Assembly: GCA_905221605.1 (NCBI GenBank)
Contig: CAJNDS010002666.1
Location: forward strand, 85,001-149,000
DNA: 64,000 nucleotides
Direction: 5' to 3'
DNA from: Symbiodinium natans
Lineage: Eukaryota > Sar > Dinophyceae > Suessiales > Symbiodiniaceae
Within the stretch, counting starts at the first letter, position 1, and each line of letters starts with the position of its first letter. The notes under the pieces are model-generated. The model saw only the letters and a list, made by a program, of their open reading frames with translations. It was not told the origin of the DNA and did not search any database. Of this stretch, positions 50,844-62,800 are shown in pieces. The position numbers were made by a program, and so were the translations under genes.

Positions 50844-53800
50844 TTGATGTTGCGGCTGCCACCCTTCTTCATGGGAAGCCTCTCCGCGGGGTCGTGCTTG
50901 CAGAGGCTCTTGACCAAGTCCTGCCAGCTACGCTACCATCGTCACCAGGGTCAACAAAGCACTCCCAAACACTTGCAGGCTTGAATTAGGATCGTTATAC
51001 ATACTGGTCGGCAGCCTCAGGCCTCTGTGGTTTTGAGGGTGGCTCCGAGAACCCAAGAACTCACGTGCGCAGGCGCACAAGGACTTTAGGGCCGCGCCCG
51101 TGAACACGCACAGCTGCCCGCTCCTCGGCTGAACCCTTGCACTTTGGCGGGAAGGCCACCTGAACCCAAAGCGGGTGCGCGATGACAGGTCCAGCATCCC
51201 TCTCATCTCTGTGCAAGCAACATGCCTTCGCGATGCCCCGCATAATTTTCTGGTATGTCCTTAAAGCTTCGGCTGCAGAGGCTGTGGCGGTCAGCCGCAA
51301 CATGCAGGAGGCCTGAAGCACAACTTGGCTCCTGGCTGCATGGGGTACGAAGACTCAAATGGCGGGTGACCACCTTGCCCGAGTGCTCTGGGAAGTTGCA
51401 AGACACCAACGAGTTCAACATGCTGAACAGCCGGCCGAGGATCTGCACACGGAGCTTATATATAAGGGCACGAGCCTCCGCACTCGGCCATCCCTCTGCG
51501 CGTAAGTTTTTGTGTGCGAGCCGGCCAGCACGCGAGCATCGGTACCTCATTTCTCGACATTATAGCGCACGATCGCGAGAAACGACGCACCTGATGTCGC
51601 AGAATTCTGGTGCTCTCTCTCTCTCTCTCTCTCTCTCTCCCCCTCCCTCCCACTCCCATTCTCATTCCCACTCCCACTCCCACTCCCACTCCCACTCCAA
51701 CTCCCACTCCAACTCCCACTCTCACTCCCACACCCGCTCCTCTCTCTCTCTTTCTCTCTTTCTCTCTGTCTCTCTTTCTCTCTTTCTCTCTTTCTCTCTT
51801 TCTCTCTTTCTCTCTTTCTCTCTTTCTCTCTTTCTCTCTTTCTCTCTTTCTCTCTTTCTCTCTTTCTCTCTTTCTCTCTTTCTCTCTTTCTCTCTTTATC
51901 TCTTTCTCTCTTTCTCTCTTTCTCTCTTCTCTCTTTCTCTCTTTCTCTCTTTCTCTCTTTCTCTCTTTCTCTCTTTCTCTCTTTCTCTCTTTCTCTCTTT
52001 CTCTCTTTCTCTCCTTCTCTCTTTCTCTCTTTCTCTCTTTCTCTCTTTCTCTCTTTCTCTCTTTCTCTCCTTTTCTCTTTTTCTCTTTCTCCCTTTCTCT
52101 CTCTCTCTCTCTCTCTGTTTCTCTCTTTCTCTCTTTCTCTCCTTCTCTCTTTCTCTCTTTCTCTCTTTCTCTCTTTCTCTCTTTCTCTCTTTCTCTCTTT
52201 CTCTCTTTCTCTCTTTCTCTCTTTCTCTCTTTCTCTCTTTCTCTCTTTCTCTCTTTCTCTCTTTCTCTGTTAAAACCAGTGTCTAAAGAACTATGCTTTT
52301 ACTGGATTATGCAAAAACACCTTTTTTTTGCGTGCAAAACGCGCCGCGTTTTCGGAATGCTGGTTTTGCTGTTTTTGACACGACTGCCAGGCTTTCGTGC
52401 AAAAATCGCTTTCTATTCTTGAGGTCTTGCTTCCAGATCATGTCCTCAGATATCAGAAGTGCTTTGGGGTTTGAGGTGGAGATATTTGGGATTGTGGATT
52501 TTTGGTTTGGGCTTTAGGCCGGAGAAATTTGAAGTTTGTGTTCTGAAATTGCAGTCGAAGGTCGAGATACTTGGGATTTTTAGCTTCGGTTTTGGGGTAG
52601 GCTGGAGACATTTGAAGTTTGCGCAGTGGGATTGGGGTTTAAAGTGGAGATATTTGGGATTTGGTCTTCGGTTTTGGGGTTGAGGCCGGAGATATTTGAA
52701 GTTTGGGCTGTGGGATAGCGGTTTAAGGTAGAAATATTTAGGATTACGGGCTTTGGTTTTCAGGGCTTAGGTAGTCCAGGGCTCAGCTATAAACTCCCCC
52801 CAAACAAGCCCTTAACTTGTGTCACTCAGTGTGACGCAACACAAGTCAAGGGCCATCTGGGACGCCAAAGCTTTGACTTGGCAAAGGCATTGGGAAACTC
52901 ACATACTGCCCCCAAAACAGCTGCCTATAACTCCAAGGAGCAGGCGCCGTTGCAACGAGGCAGACATCCCCACAAAACATGACATCTGCAAAAGCCGAGG
53001 CCAGCACTCAGCAACTCAAAGAGAAAGATGCCCAGCGTCCACCAGTCCACCGCGACTGTGTGACCTTGGAAAACACTTAGCAATGTGGTCGCATCTGAGC
53101 CACATGAACACATGATCCGCACAAACTTGCATCTGACTAAAGCAGCTCCAGCGAACACAGTCATACACAGGCATCCAGACTCGGTTTCATGAAGCAGTTC
53201 CAGGACTGGGGCCAGTAGATGCGATCAACTCTGGCGCGAAATAGTCCGGCGTGCCACATGCAGTGTAGGTCTTGCCGATACAAATCTGGCACCAGGCGCA
53301 TGATAACACGAACGAGGCCTCGGGCCGTAGGTGCCGGCAAGTAATTACCCCACCTTGGATCCCCGACTCTTTATTTGCTACTTTTTTGCTTGGAGAGGGT
53401 CCCCCCCCTAGCCTAGCGCATCCCAGCATGCCACGCAGTGCACAGCTGTCGCAACTGCGTTCCCACGCCTTCGCCAGGCCCATGTCTGTGAGCTTCACGC
53501 ACCCCTTGTCATTGAGGAGCAAGTTCTCCTGCCGCTGAGGCTCCCCACCCCCGAAGTTTGTGCAGGCGTTGCAGATGCAGGTACACGTATGAGTTTGTTG
53601 CTACTGTACAAAGTATACAAAGTGCACAAGGATCTTTTCTCAAGCTGGCTATGCGGGAACATCTGCATTCAGCCGCAAGGGCCGAAGCTTCAAGAGCGGC
53701 ATCAGCTCGTCGCGCGACTTGTTCAGAGTGGAGATGCCGTTCATCTCCGTGATCACCGCGCCGGCCACCAAGCCCACTCTCTCCGCCTCGCCATTTGGGA

Positions 53801-56800
53801 CGACGCTGCCAACACAAGGCCGGTCGGCCCAGACGACCTCGAACCCAAGCTTTTGGACCCTCTCGTCGAACTCAAACTGTAGACAATGAGGAGAGTCTCG
53901 AGAGTGATGGCCGTGATGCCCGTGATGCCCGTGATGGCTATGGTGCTGTTGGTGCTGTTGCTGCTGTGGCTCATGTGGCTCATGCTGCGCCTCTGGCTCG
54001 CCTTCGCTGTCCTGGTGCACCTCAGGAGCTAGCGGCGCTAGCGCCTTGAGCGCGTCTTTCGGCGACGTGTAGTCAACAGAAGCCTCCAAAGCTGCAACTT
54101 CGCTGTCCAGTGTAGAAGCCACCATTGCATCACGAGCCTGGCTTCCTGTGCTTGACTCTCGCGTGTGCCCCGTGTGAGAACTTGGTGTCGCAGCAAACTC
54201 AATCTGGGGAGCTGAAGCCTCCTCCTGAAACTCGCTGTCTTGCGCGCGCTGCGCATGCTGCACTGCATGCTGCTGTGTTTGCACCGCCGGCGATCCAGGG
54301 TCACGCGGCTCACGGTATGGCTCATGGCGGGCTGCAGGCACCGGCGCCCAGCTGTGCGGTTGGGGCTTGGACTCGTTTCGCTGCGCGATGGGTTTGTCAC
54401 AACGGCGCTGGCCAGCGACTGCCTCGGCTGCCTGCCCAATCCTCTCGGCAACACCCAGCCACGCGCGGCTAAAGTCGTCAGCCATGGTATGCAGGTGATT
54501 CGCACACCTGTCATCCAGCTCGCGCAGAGAGCATTGAAACTGCTGCATGCATTGCTCCTTGCTTCGTTTCACAACCGCTTGTTGGTCCATCTTGCTGGCA
54601 AGTTCCTCCACCACTGCCGTTTCCATGGCAGCCACCTCCTCCAAGCGAGCCGACTGTGGCCTCCGGAACCAGCTGTGACTGTTCTCCTGGCGCGCAATGG
54701 CCTGCAGCTCGGCGGAAGCTCGCTCCTTCTGGCGCAAGGTCTCTGCAACTGCTCGGGAACAAAGCATGTCCTGAATCTGAAGTCAGGCAAGGGAACAAAA
54801 GGATCTAGACCACCTCGCCACCGGTGCATCTACTGGTACCTGAAGCTTAAACAAATTACAACAAATTTACAAAATCTGGGGATATCTCGTCCTGCTGATC
54901 CAGCTCCAAGAGCCTGAGCCGCTCATCCACACATTCCTCCTGTCAGCATGCTTTTTTATATCCTTCCGCTCCCTGCTTGACATGTCTCGTTCCTATTCGA
55001 TGCTGGTCCCTATGCCATTGCCCTATGCCCCTATCCGGCAATCATCCCACCTTCAAGCTGTTGGAGAGGGCTTCCAGCGGGGCCAGGATGTTGCTTGACA
55101 GGTTGGAGGACAGGTCCGCCAAAGCCTGTCCAATATCCTGGAATGCATCAATCATGGCTTTCGTGCCAACGGCTGCTGGAGGATCTTTGTCCTTCAGCTG
55201 CTTGTGAAATGTGGCATCTGCAGCTATGCTCTTCGTGCTCCGCTGCAGGCCGCCAGCAGCAGCCTGGATCGACTTGCTGGCGACTCGCATCGCATGCATG
55301 AGTGGAGCCAGGCTTGTCACACGAGCAACCAGAAGGGCATCTGCGGCGGCTGCATCTCGAAGCTGCGGGTCTTGTCCCTCCATGTAAGCTTCCCGCCGGG
55401 TTCGTGAGGGCTTTGGCCGGGCTGAACGAATCTTTCTGGCAAGCTCTTCATCAAGGCCGGCCAATGACATTGCAGCAGCTATACCACACTAGCAGTGTCC
55501 TTGAAAGCTGACTGCACGGTACAGGCGGCATTGGTGCTCAACTGTTCGAGGCCAAGACAGCCCCAGTAGTAGGCCAACTGCCCGCTACTCTCGCGAAGAA
55601 GAAGGACTAAATGACTGTGACATATAGATTTCTCTACGTTTCTCTACGTTACCTCTAAGTTAACTCAACACTTCCCGGCAAGATTAGGGCACATGTCGTA
55701 TGCTCAAAATGTGAAGAGGGCACGAAAGAGTCTATGAGCTGAGAGCGAGTGCATGTCGTGAGTCGAAGGTCCGGCTTCAGGTCTCGGTAGAGGATCTTCT
55801 TTCCTTTGGCGAAAAACATAGCATGTCAGAGGGCTATGAAGCATCTTGAGCTTACGACTCGACTCGCACTTCTGAGGGCTTATCTACAGCATCGCAAACG
55901 GAACTCGCCGGCGTCCCAAACTCGTGCGGCCGAGAGTCCATGCAGATGGTCAAAAGCCAAGACCACTCCGGCAACGTAGAACTTTGCAAAGCTGTCCTTC
56001 AGCTGCAGTGCAGCACGCTTGAGAAAAGCAAGAGGTGATATCGCAGATCGTGGAACTCCGAGCCCTGTAGACCGTTGCGTTCCATTTTGCGGACCATTCT
56101 GCAGACCTTCGGTGCCCTGGCCACATCGGAACGGGAACCTCCCCGGTCTTCGAGGGGACTGCGCTCTGTACACCCGGCCCATTGTTGCCAAGCCTGGGCA
56201 AGTGCTCCGGACGGAAGCTTGGTTCAATCGATTGTTGCACAGAAAAGGATGAAAAGGCAACAGCTGCAATCCAGACTGCGAGTTCTTAGCAACTGTCTAG
56301 AACCGAGCTTTTGACCTGCGCTGCTCTGTCAATTTAGTACTCATTGTACTCATGGCTCCGCATGGTCACCGGACTCTTGGCTAATGCTATCTGAATCTGT
56401 CTTGGCCATGGGCATCCTTCTAACAGTTGCTGTTGCATCTTGCTTTGCTCATCCTTGCTCTCCCTTAGCATCCGGAACTTGTTGGCATCTCCAAGCCCAG
56501 CGCCAAGCGCTCCCCGCCTTTTCCCTGCCCCGCAACAACCAGAGCTTTGGACATGTGGATTAACGTTTCTCCATCGTTCTGCCGGCCCACCCCCAATGGA
56601 CTTTGGGCCAGAAGTGGCACCCCTGCTATGTGCTGTGGACCTCCCCCTCCCCCCCCACCCGTTCACTCACCGAACCCTTTACCGAGCCCTTTAGCACTCT
56701 TTAGCACTCTTTAAGAGACCCCGAGCCGAAGCGGGTCACGTGGCGTTAAGGTGATTCTGCGAATCTACGCGGGAGCAGAACCATAAGATGGCTTCTGCAA

Positions 56801-59800
56801 ATCTAAAACAACATTTTCCCCTAGCGAGGAAACTGCCAAGTCCTTCAAAACCGGACCCTGGAAGTTCAAAGACTTAGGGATTTCGGGATTTGGACTGTTC
56901 TCTGTGACTTGCCCGCAAGCTGGACACCCCTAAGTTCTGCCAAATACACCAAAAACCACACACCCTTGGGAAAGAGCAGTGTGCGTGCTTGTTTGTGCTT
57001 CTTTGGCCTGAACACGGAAGCCGATAAACCAATAATCAAGCTCATAAGTTGACAAACCGATAAGCCGATACAACTCGTATTGGCTTATCGGCTTATTGGA
57101 CTATATTGGACTCGGGTGATCAGCTCATTGGCTTATGAGCTTATTCGGCCGTCGGCTTTCAGTGATGGCGGGGCAATGTGATAATAGTAGTACTTAGTAC
57201 AAGTAGTGGTTATAACAAGACATGACCATAAACATGCACATGCTCACGGGGCACGCAAACACCTCGAACTTGAAACCGGATTGCTTCAACCTTAGCCTTC
57301 CACAATACGCACCCGGCGTATCTCTTCCAACCTCCGACCTGGACTTCTGCGTTCTGCAAGATGTCCCAGAAGGCCTAACGACTTAACGTCCTCGAGTCCT
57401 CCGCTGTCACAAGGGCTGCAAAGGTACAGTATTGAACTCGTCAAGAGGAAAGGCTTGCAAATGCAACCTGGTGACACTGACAAGCACGCACACCCTGAAA
57501 GTCGATCCGGGAAAACACCCAACCAACCTCCTGCACAACACTAGGCCAGCGATGCTAATGCATCTGCGGCACTACAGTCATACTCCTCTTGTGGTAGCCT
57601 GTCTCCTTGTCAAGAGACGGGTCAAAGCCACTGTCCTGCACAGCGAAGCAAAGCAACGAGGTCAAGCTCCATTTCAAGTATTACAGAATCACGAGGCACA
57701 GCACACCGATCGAACGCCGCAGGCAGTTTCACATCACGTTGCTCCTCAAAAACCCGGCCACCCAACAGCCAAGCTGCGTGCTTGAGTGGTGTGAAACATA
57801 ACATCGGACAGGGTGGTGTGCCATGTCACGTTCGTCGAAAATTTCTTTTGAAAAAGGTATCCGAGCAGAGCTTTGAAAACACTGCACAGTTTCAGACAAC
57901 AGCATGTTGCCAATCGACATGGCTTTCCTGGCCTCAGGCCCGGAAGCCCGCATTCCGCATGCAAGACATGCGAACAGCAACCCCTCAAGCACGCAGTTCC
58001 TGCGGCCCGAAGGTTGCAATTGGAGCCAAAACCAGCATGATCATCATGATCAGGTTCTGACCCTCTTCGAATCCATGACAAACCCCTAGCATGCGTTTTC
58101 TGCAGTAGTAGACATAGTAGAATCACCTGCGAATTAGCAAACATGTTGAGAGGTTCAGAAGGAAGCCGTGCTGTTGTGTACATGGGTTGTCTGCATTCGT
58201 AGAATCCTAGGGGCTCAGACCGACTCCCGCACAATCGCATCCTGCGTCACTTGGCTGTCGAGGTCTTCCTGTGGAAGCACCGTGTCGTCCATATCTGCCA
58301 CAGAGCCAGCATTGCTTGAACCACCAAGCTGGTCTCCATCCAAATCGGCGACCATCTCACGAAAGCATATGGAATCCTGCGTCGACGGTGACTCCAAAGA
58401 ACTTGCTGAGCTCTGCCAAAACTTGGACAAGTTCTGAACGTATTCGTGCATGGCATCCAGACGAGTGCCAAAATAGGCCGTGGGAAAGTAGACATCACGA
58501 TTTCGAACGAACATCTCGCCCAAATTCAGCAAGCGTCGCAAATGGTTTCCACTCTTGTTTTGTCTACGAATTCGAAGCATCTGTACCATCATAGTGCCAT
58601 AGAGTCCCGAGAGTGCCTGTACTACACGGTGCTTGTCACACGACACATCCTCTCCTGTCAGTGTTTTGTGGTTCCGGGCGCAACAGTCCAACTCACCTCC
58701 GTACACGTGCAGTAAATCGACGAAATGGTCTTGCAAGCCGTCCTCGCCCATGACCACAAGAGGCTTGAGCTTTCTGTCACCAGCAAGGTAAAGGCGCTGT
58801 CTATGATCATCCTCCTCATCATATGAGACTGGCACCATATCAAGGCTCACCGTGCGGGCAAAGCTGCCAGTCACAAGGAAGCTCCCATCTGTGCTTTTTG
58901 TTGCCTGGTGGTGGCTCAATGCCGTCAAAACGGCACAACACACTTCCAGACGGCACCAAAACCGCTCTGAATAGCTGTCGAATGAACACATCCGGTGGAC
59001 ATCGGAATGCAGCACCTGCGGAGCCACAATGATGAATGCCGAACAAGCTGAGACGTAGGCCGGTAAGGAATTAATGGCAAGTTGCTGCTGCTCCGCAGAA
59101 CACTGTGGAATGCTGCTGTAATCGACCCAAACAAAGATGTTGTGCATGGTCAAATCATTGACTCTCATGATTAGCGCCTGGATCGCACTGCTCATTTCAC
59201 TGAACTGGTGCCCCTCTGGATCCGGATACAGTGAGGAAAGCCACTGGTGCGAAAAGAAGATAATGCAACCTTGTCCGCGAAGCTTTGCTGCTGCCCTGGG
59301 CGTATCTAGCATAATCAAAAGCTTCCTGTCACGCAGCGACTCATGCGAAACGAGCTTGCCTAACTTCACGAAATCATCTGCACGAATGAGTGCCAAGGGG
59401 AACTGCATCGATCTGGACTTCTTCATAAGTCTGCCAGCATCTGCAACAAAATGCTGATACTCCAGCTCCTGCTCCATGTCTTCCTTCTCACGGTCCTTGA
59501 TTTTTTCTAGGTAGAAAGCGTTTCCCGTCATCAAGAGCACATCGCAGAACAAGGACACGATGACACTGGCTTCGGCTGTGACGTCTTTGAGGCCTGCAGG
59601 TCCAAAGAAACTCCAGGTCATCCCTACACTATCAGCCATGTGTGCAACAGGAGCCATGCCCGCGTAGTGCACTGTGCTGGCCAGTATCGCCATCAGAACA
59701 GACCCGGCGCATCGCCATCTGGTATGGTTCGGGAGATAAGCCACGATGCACATCATGCCAGTTGAGCACACAAAGCACAGCAGGACGTTTAGCAAAACCA

Positions 59801-62800
59801 GCCATCCGTCATAGATTATGACAAATCTGCCACGCTCCGCCAGCATTCCAAGATAGTGCATTGACCCGATGCCAACTGCAAGCAATGCTCCGGATGCAGG
59901 GACACGAACACCCCGCTGAAAGCCCCTCTGAAAGACAGTTACTTGGCCAATGCAGACATGAACAGCCAAACAGGAGAAAAGCCAGCACGAAACAGCTGAC
60001 AACAGCGTAAGACCCAGTTCGAAACTCACGTCCATCGATGCATCGGAGATGAAAGCTGCACACAATTTGAAAGACCGCATGCTCACAAAATGCATACACC
60101 AAACTGTGGCAACACCGAGGCCTAGGCCACACTGCAGCACCATCACGGTGTACCAGCATGAGCTCCGTACCAGCTGGACATACGAGGAGGTCGTCAAAGT
60201 TACAAAGGCCCCAACAACCGCCACCATCACTGAGAGGAAAACAAGAAAGCCATCGAAGTGCATGTCGAGCGGTTCTCCGTTGACAGGCTTTTGAGGCCAC
60301 AGTTTCCTAGGAAAACCAGTAGCACTTCCAGTAGAACGCCAACTCGAATGAAAGGAATTGTCTGATTCCTCGGCGGCCTCATTCTGCTCCTTCGGAGCGA
60401 CAGCCGCATCCGCCAGAGTGCCAAAAGCACCCCACCAACTCAAAAAACCTAGAAAAGCAAGGCGAAGGTGAAGGCTGCTCATGCTGCTTCTCATCGTCCT
60501 GGGCTTGTCAAAGAGTAGCCCAGAGCATTTCCATGTGACCCGAAAGTTGGGCAAACCCGAAAGCAACGAGAATAAGTCGTAAGCATAAAGGAGCGTTTAA
60601 AATATCGCGTCTGTGTGGGTTCTGCTGCCTTGCATTCACCTTGAGCAAAAAAGGCGCAGGGAGCAACATCCTCATGCCCAACATTGCCCAATGTTGCCTT
60701 GGTTTCATGCACAAAACACGCCCCATGATGCCTTACACCCGGGATCCCTACGTAGGGGTCCCTCTTTGTGTCCTCGGGCTGCTGTCTCCCATCTCTCTAC
60801 ACAACGTATCACAATGCTACAAATCTGCGCTCTTGAACCACAACTGTATCGTGCCTCCAAAGCTTGCAAATGAAGAGCTCCAAGGCTTCCCCGCAACACA
60901 AAGATTCGTTGCGCGGGGTCCTGTGGAGTCTTTACCCGTTCATTTGTACATCTCGGTACTTTATGCTGACGAAGCTTCGTGCCTACACGCCCTCTATCCT
61001 GTCGCAATGCCCATGTCTCGGAAATTGCCGCGCCCTCACACGTCCCGTTGCGTGTCTGTTTCGGGTTCTGGGACGTAGGAGCTTGAAGTCTTGAAGTGCT
61101 GAATGCTGATGCAGGAGAGGTATGGGCTTACGGCAATCGTCCGTCTCTGCCTTCCTTCTTGGTCTCCTTCTTCCAAGCTTTCATCTTGTGGCTCCGTTTT
61201 TGCTCATTTTCTTCGTTCAAGACAAGCACGAGCAGAAAGCACTCCCCACCCCCTTCGAGGCTTCGAGGTTTCAGACACATCAGAACATGAACAAGATACG
61301 CTGATTCTAGCGCTGCACCACAAGCAGGCCACATGCTTCACGTCGTCTCAAATGTGCTACTGCCATGCTTGCCGGTCCTGGCCTCAATGCTGCTTCACGC
61401 GAAGTCATTGCACACAGATCTCTCGGCTTTTGCTGTGCATGTGTCTGTCCGTAACAGTGGTTCTCTGACATCTCTGGCAAGTACTTAGGAAATTCGCAGC
61501 TTCTCGTGTAGCAATTGATTGCGGTGCGGAAGTTCGAGCTCGTCCAATGCCACCCCCTTGCGCTATCCATGACTGAAACGGCTTCAAATCATGGAACGCC
61601 ATCTCATTGTGAACTGCATAGGCATCCGCACACATAGGCCTAGGCGTGGAAATGGGCAGCTAGATTCCGCAAAACTTCAAGCCTCACGCAAATTGCGAGC
61701 CCTCCAGTTCTGGCCCTCTGCTGCGCCTGTCCTTGCCGAAGAACCCTTTCCGATTGTACCTGGCAGAACTGCTCTCAAATCAGCTTTTCAGCGAGGAGAG
61801 ACAGCTCAGCTCCGGGCGTCGCGTACAGCTCTCCGCCGAGCGCGGCTTCCAGCAGAAAGTAGAGCACTGCAACAGAGGGAGGCCAAAAACAGAGAGAACC
61901 AACAGGGAGACCCAACAGCATCTCGGCCGTCTGGCACATCTAGCAGGACCCACATAAATTCGGCTCTCGGCGCTGGGGGAATTCGCACAAAAGCACACAC
62001 AAGCACACAAGCACACACGCACACCAAAGAAAGAAGAGCGGAAGGCGGAAGTTGAAGCTGCACTGCAAAGAGCACACTGGGGTCGCGGCTGTCTGGCGAG
62101 TTGTATGTCCTTAGGATGGGGGAGGGGACTCGCCCGAAACTTGGCAAAATGCTCTGCTGCATTTTTCCAACCCATTGCTGTCAAGTCGCTCATACAGCCT
62201 CACAATGAAGAGGGACTCGCATTGCATATGCACTGCCTTCTCCTGAAAAAGAGGACTCAAAGAATGGTGCAAATCTTGCTGGCGGTCTGCATTCCAGGCC
62301 TGAAGCACGCTCTGCTTCATCCCACTCTTCACGATGTAGCCCTTGCTGATCGCCTGGGAGCTGGGTAACGTGTCAGAGAACACGAGGCAACTCCGCCTGA
62401 ACAGCTCTGGAAGTGAGTCGCATAGCCTTCAGCGCGTATGTCTCTGCGGTCAGCTCGTGCTCAACCAGCCTGGGATGAAGTGTAGCTGACACTTCGTGTA
62501 GCTGCTAGTGTAGGTTCAGTGGGATGTCGACAGTCTATGCGGGACAGAAGGTCAAAGGCCTTCTCAGGAAGGTTTCTCCAACATTTCTCGCATGCCTGGC
62601 CCTAGCATGGCACTGCGTCGGCTTCGCAGAGCCACATGAGCCACACGAGCCATTGAGTGATGACTTGTCTGGTGCAAGGTGTGCCGCGTTGTACTGGCAA
62701 GACTGACATCGTTCATGTTGTCCGCAGAGAGGCATGTACAGCAGAGGACGGGCCCTCAGCGGGCCCTCTCCACACGAACCATGCCGACCAAGCCGACCAA

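Larger units (their letters stand above)
56020..58200. other. Kinase-intron sequence downstream of the MHYT gene
   Basis: Part of the 5.7-kb kinase intron. It contains a minus-strand frame near 56500-56340 ([19 protein letters not shown]) that could be an unrelated small exon, the dispersed motif at 56726, and an imperfect palindrome at 57015-57162. Nothing else is supported. Confidence 0.4.

Noticed and set aside
53187-53522. A short kinase-like frame as a stand-alone gene or pseudogene
   Set aside because: Matching exons were found on both sides (55996-55772 and 53064-50844) with consistent phases, so it is a pair of internal exons plus a retained intron.
58215-60566. Start of the MHYT protein at 60566
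   Set aside because: That codon is TTG; the ATG at 60494 begins directly with a good signal peptide.
60495-60640. Spliced-leader relic upstream of the intronless MHYT gene
   Set aside because: I looked for a sequence like the dinoflagellate spliced leader on the minus strand and saw none.
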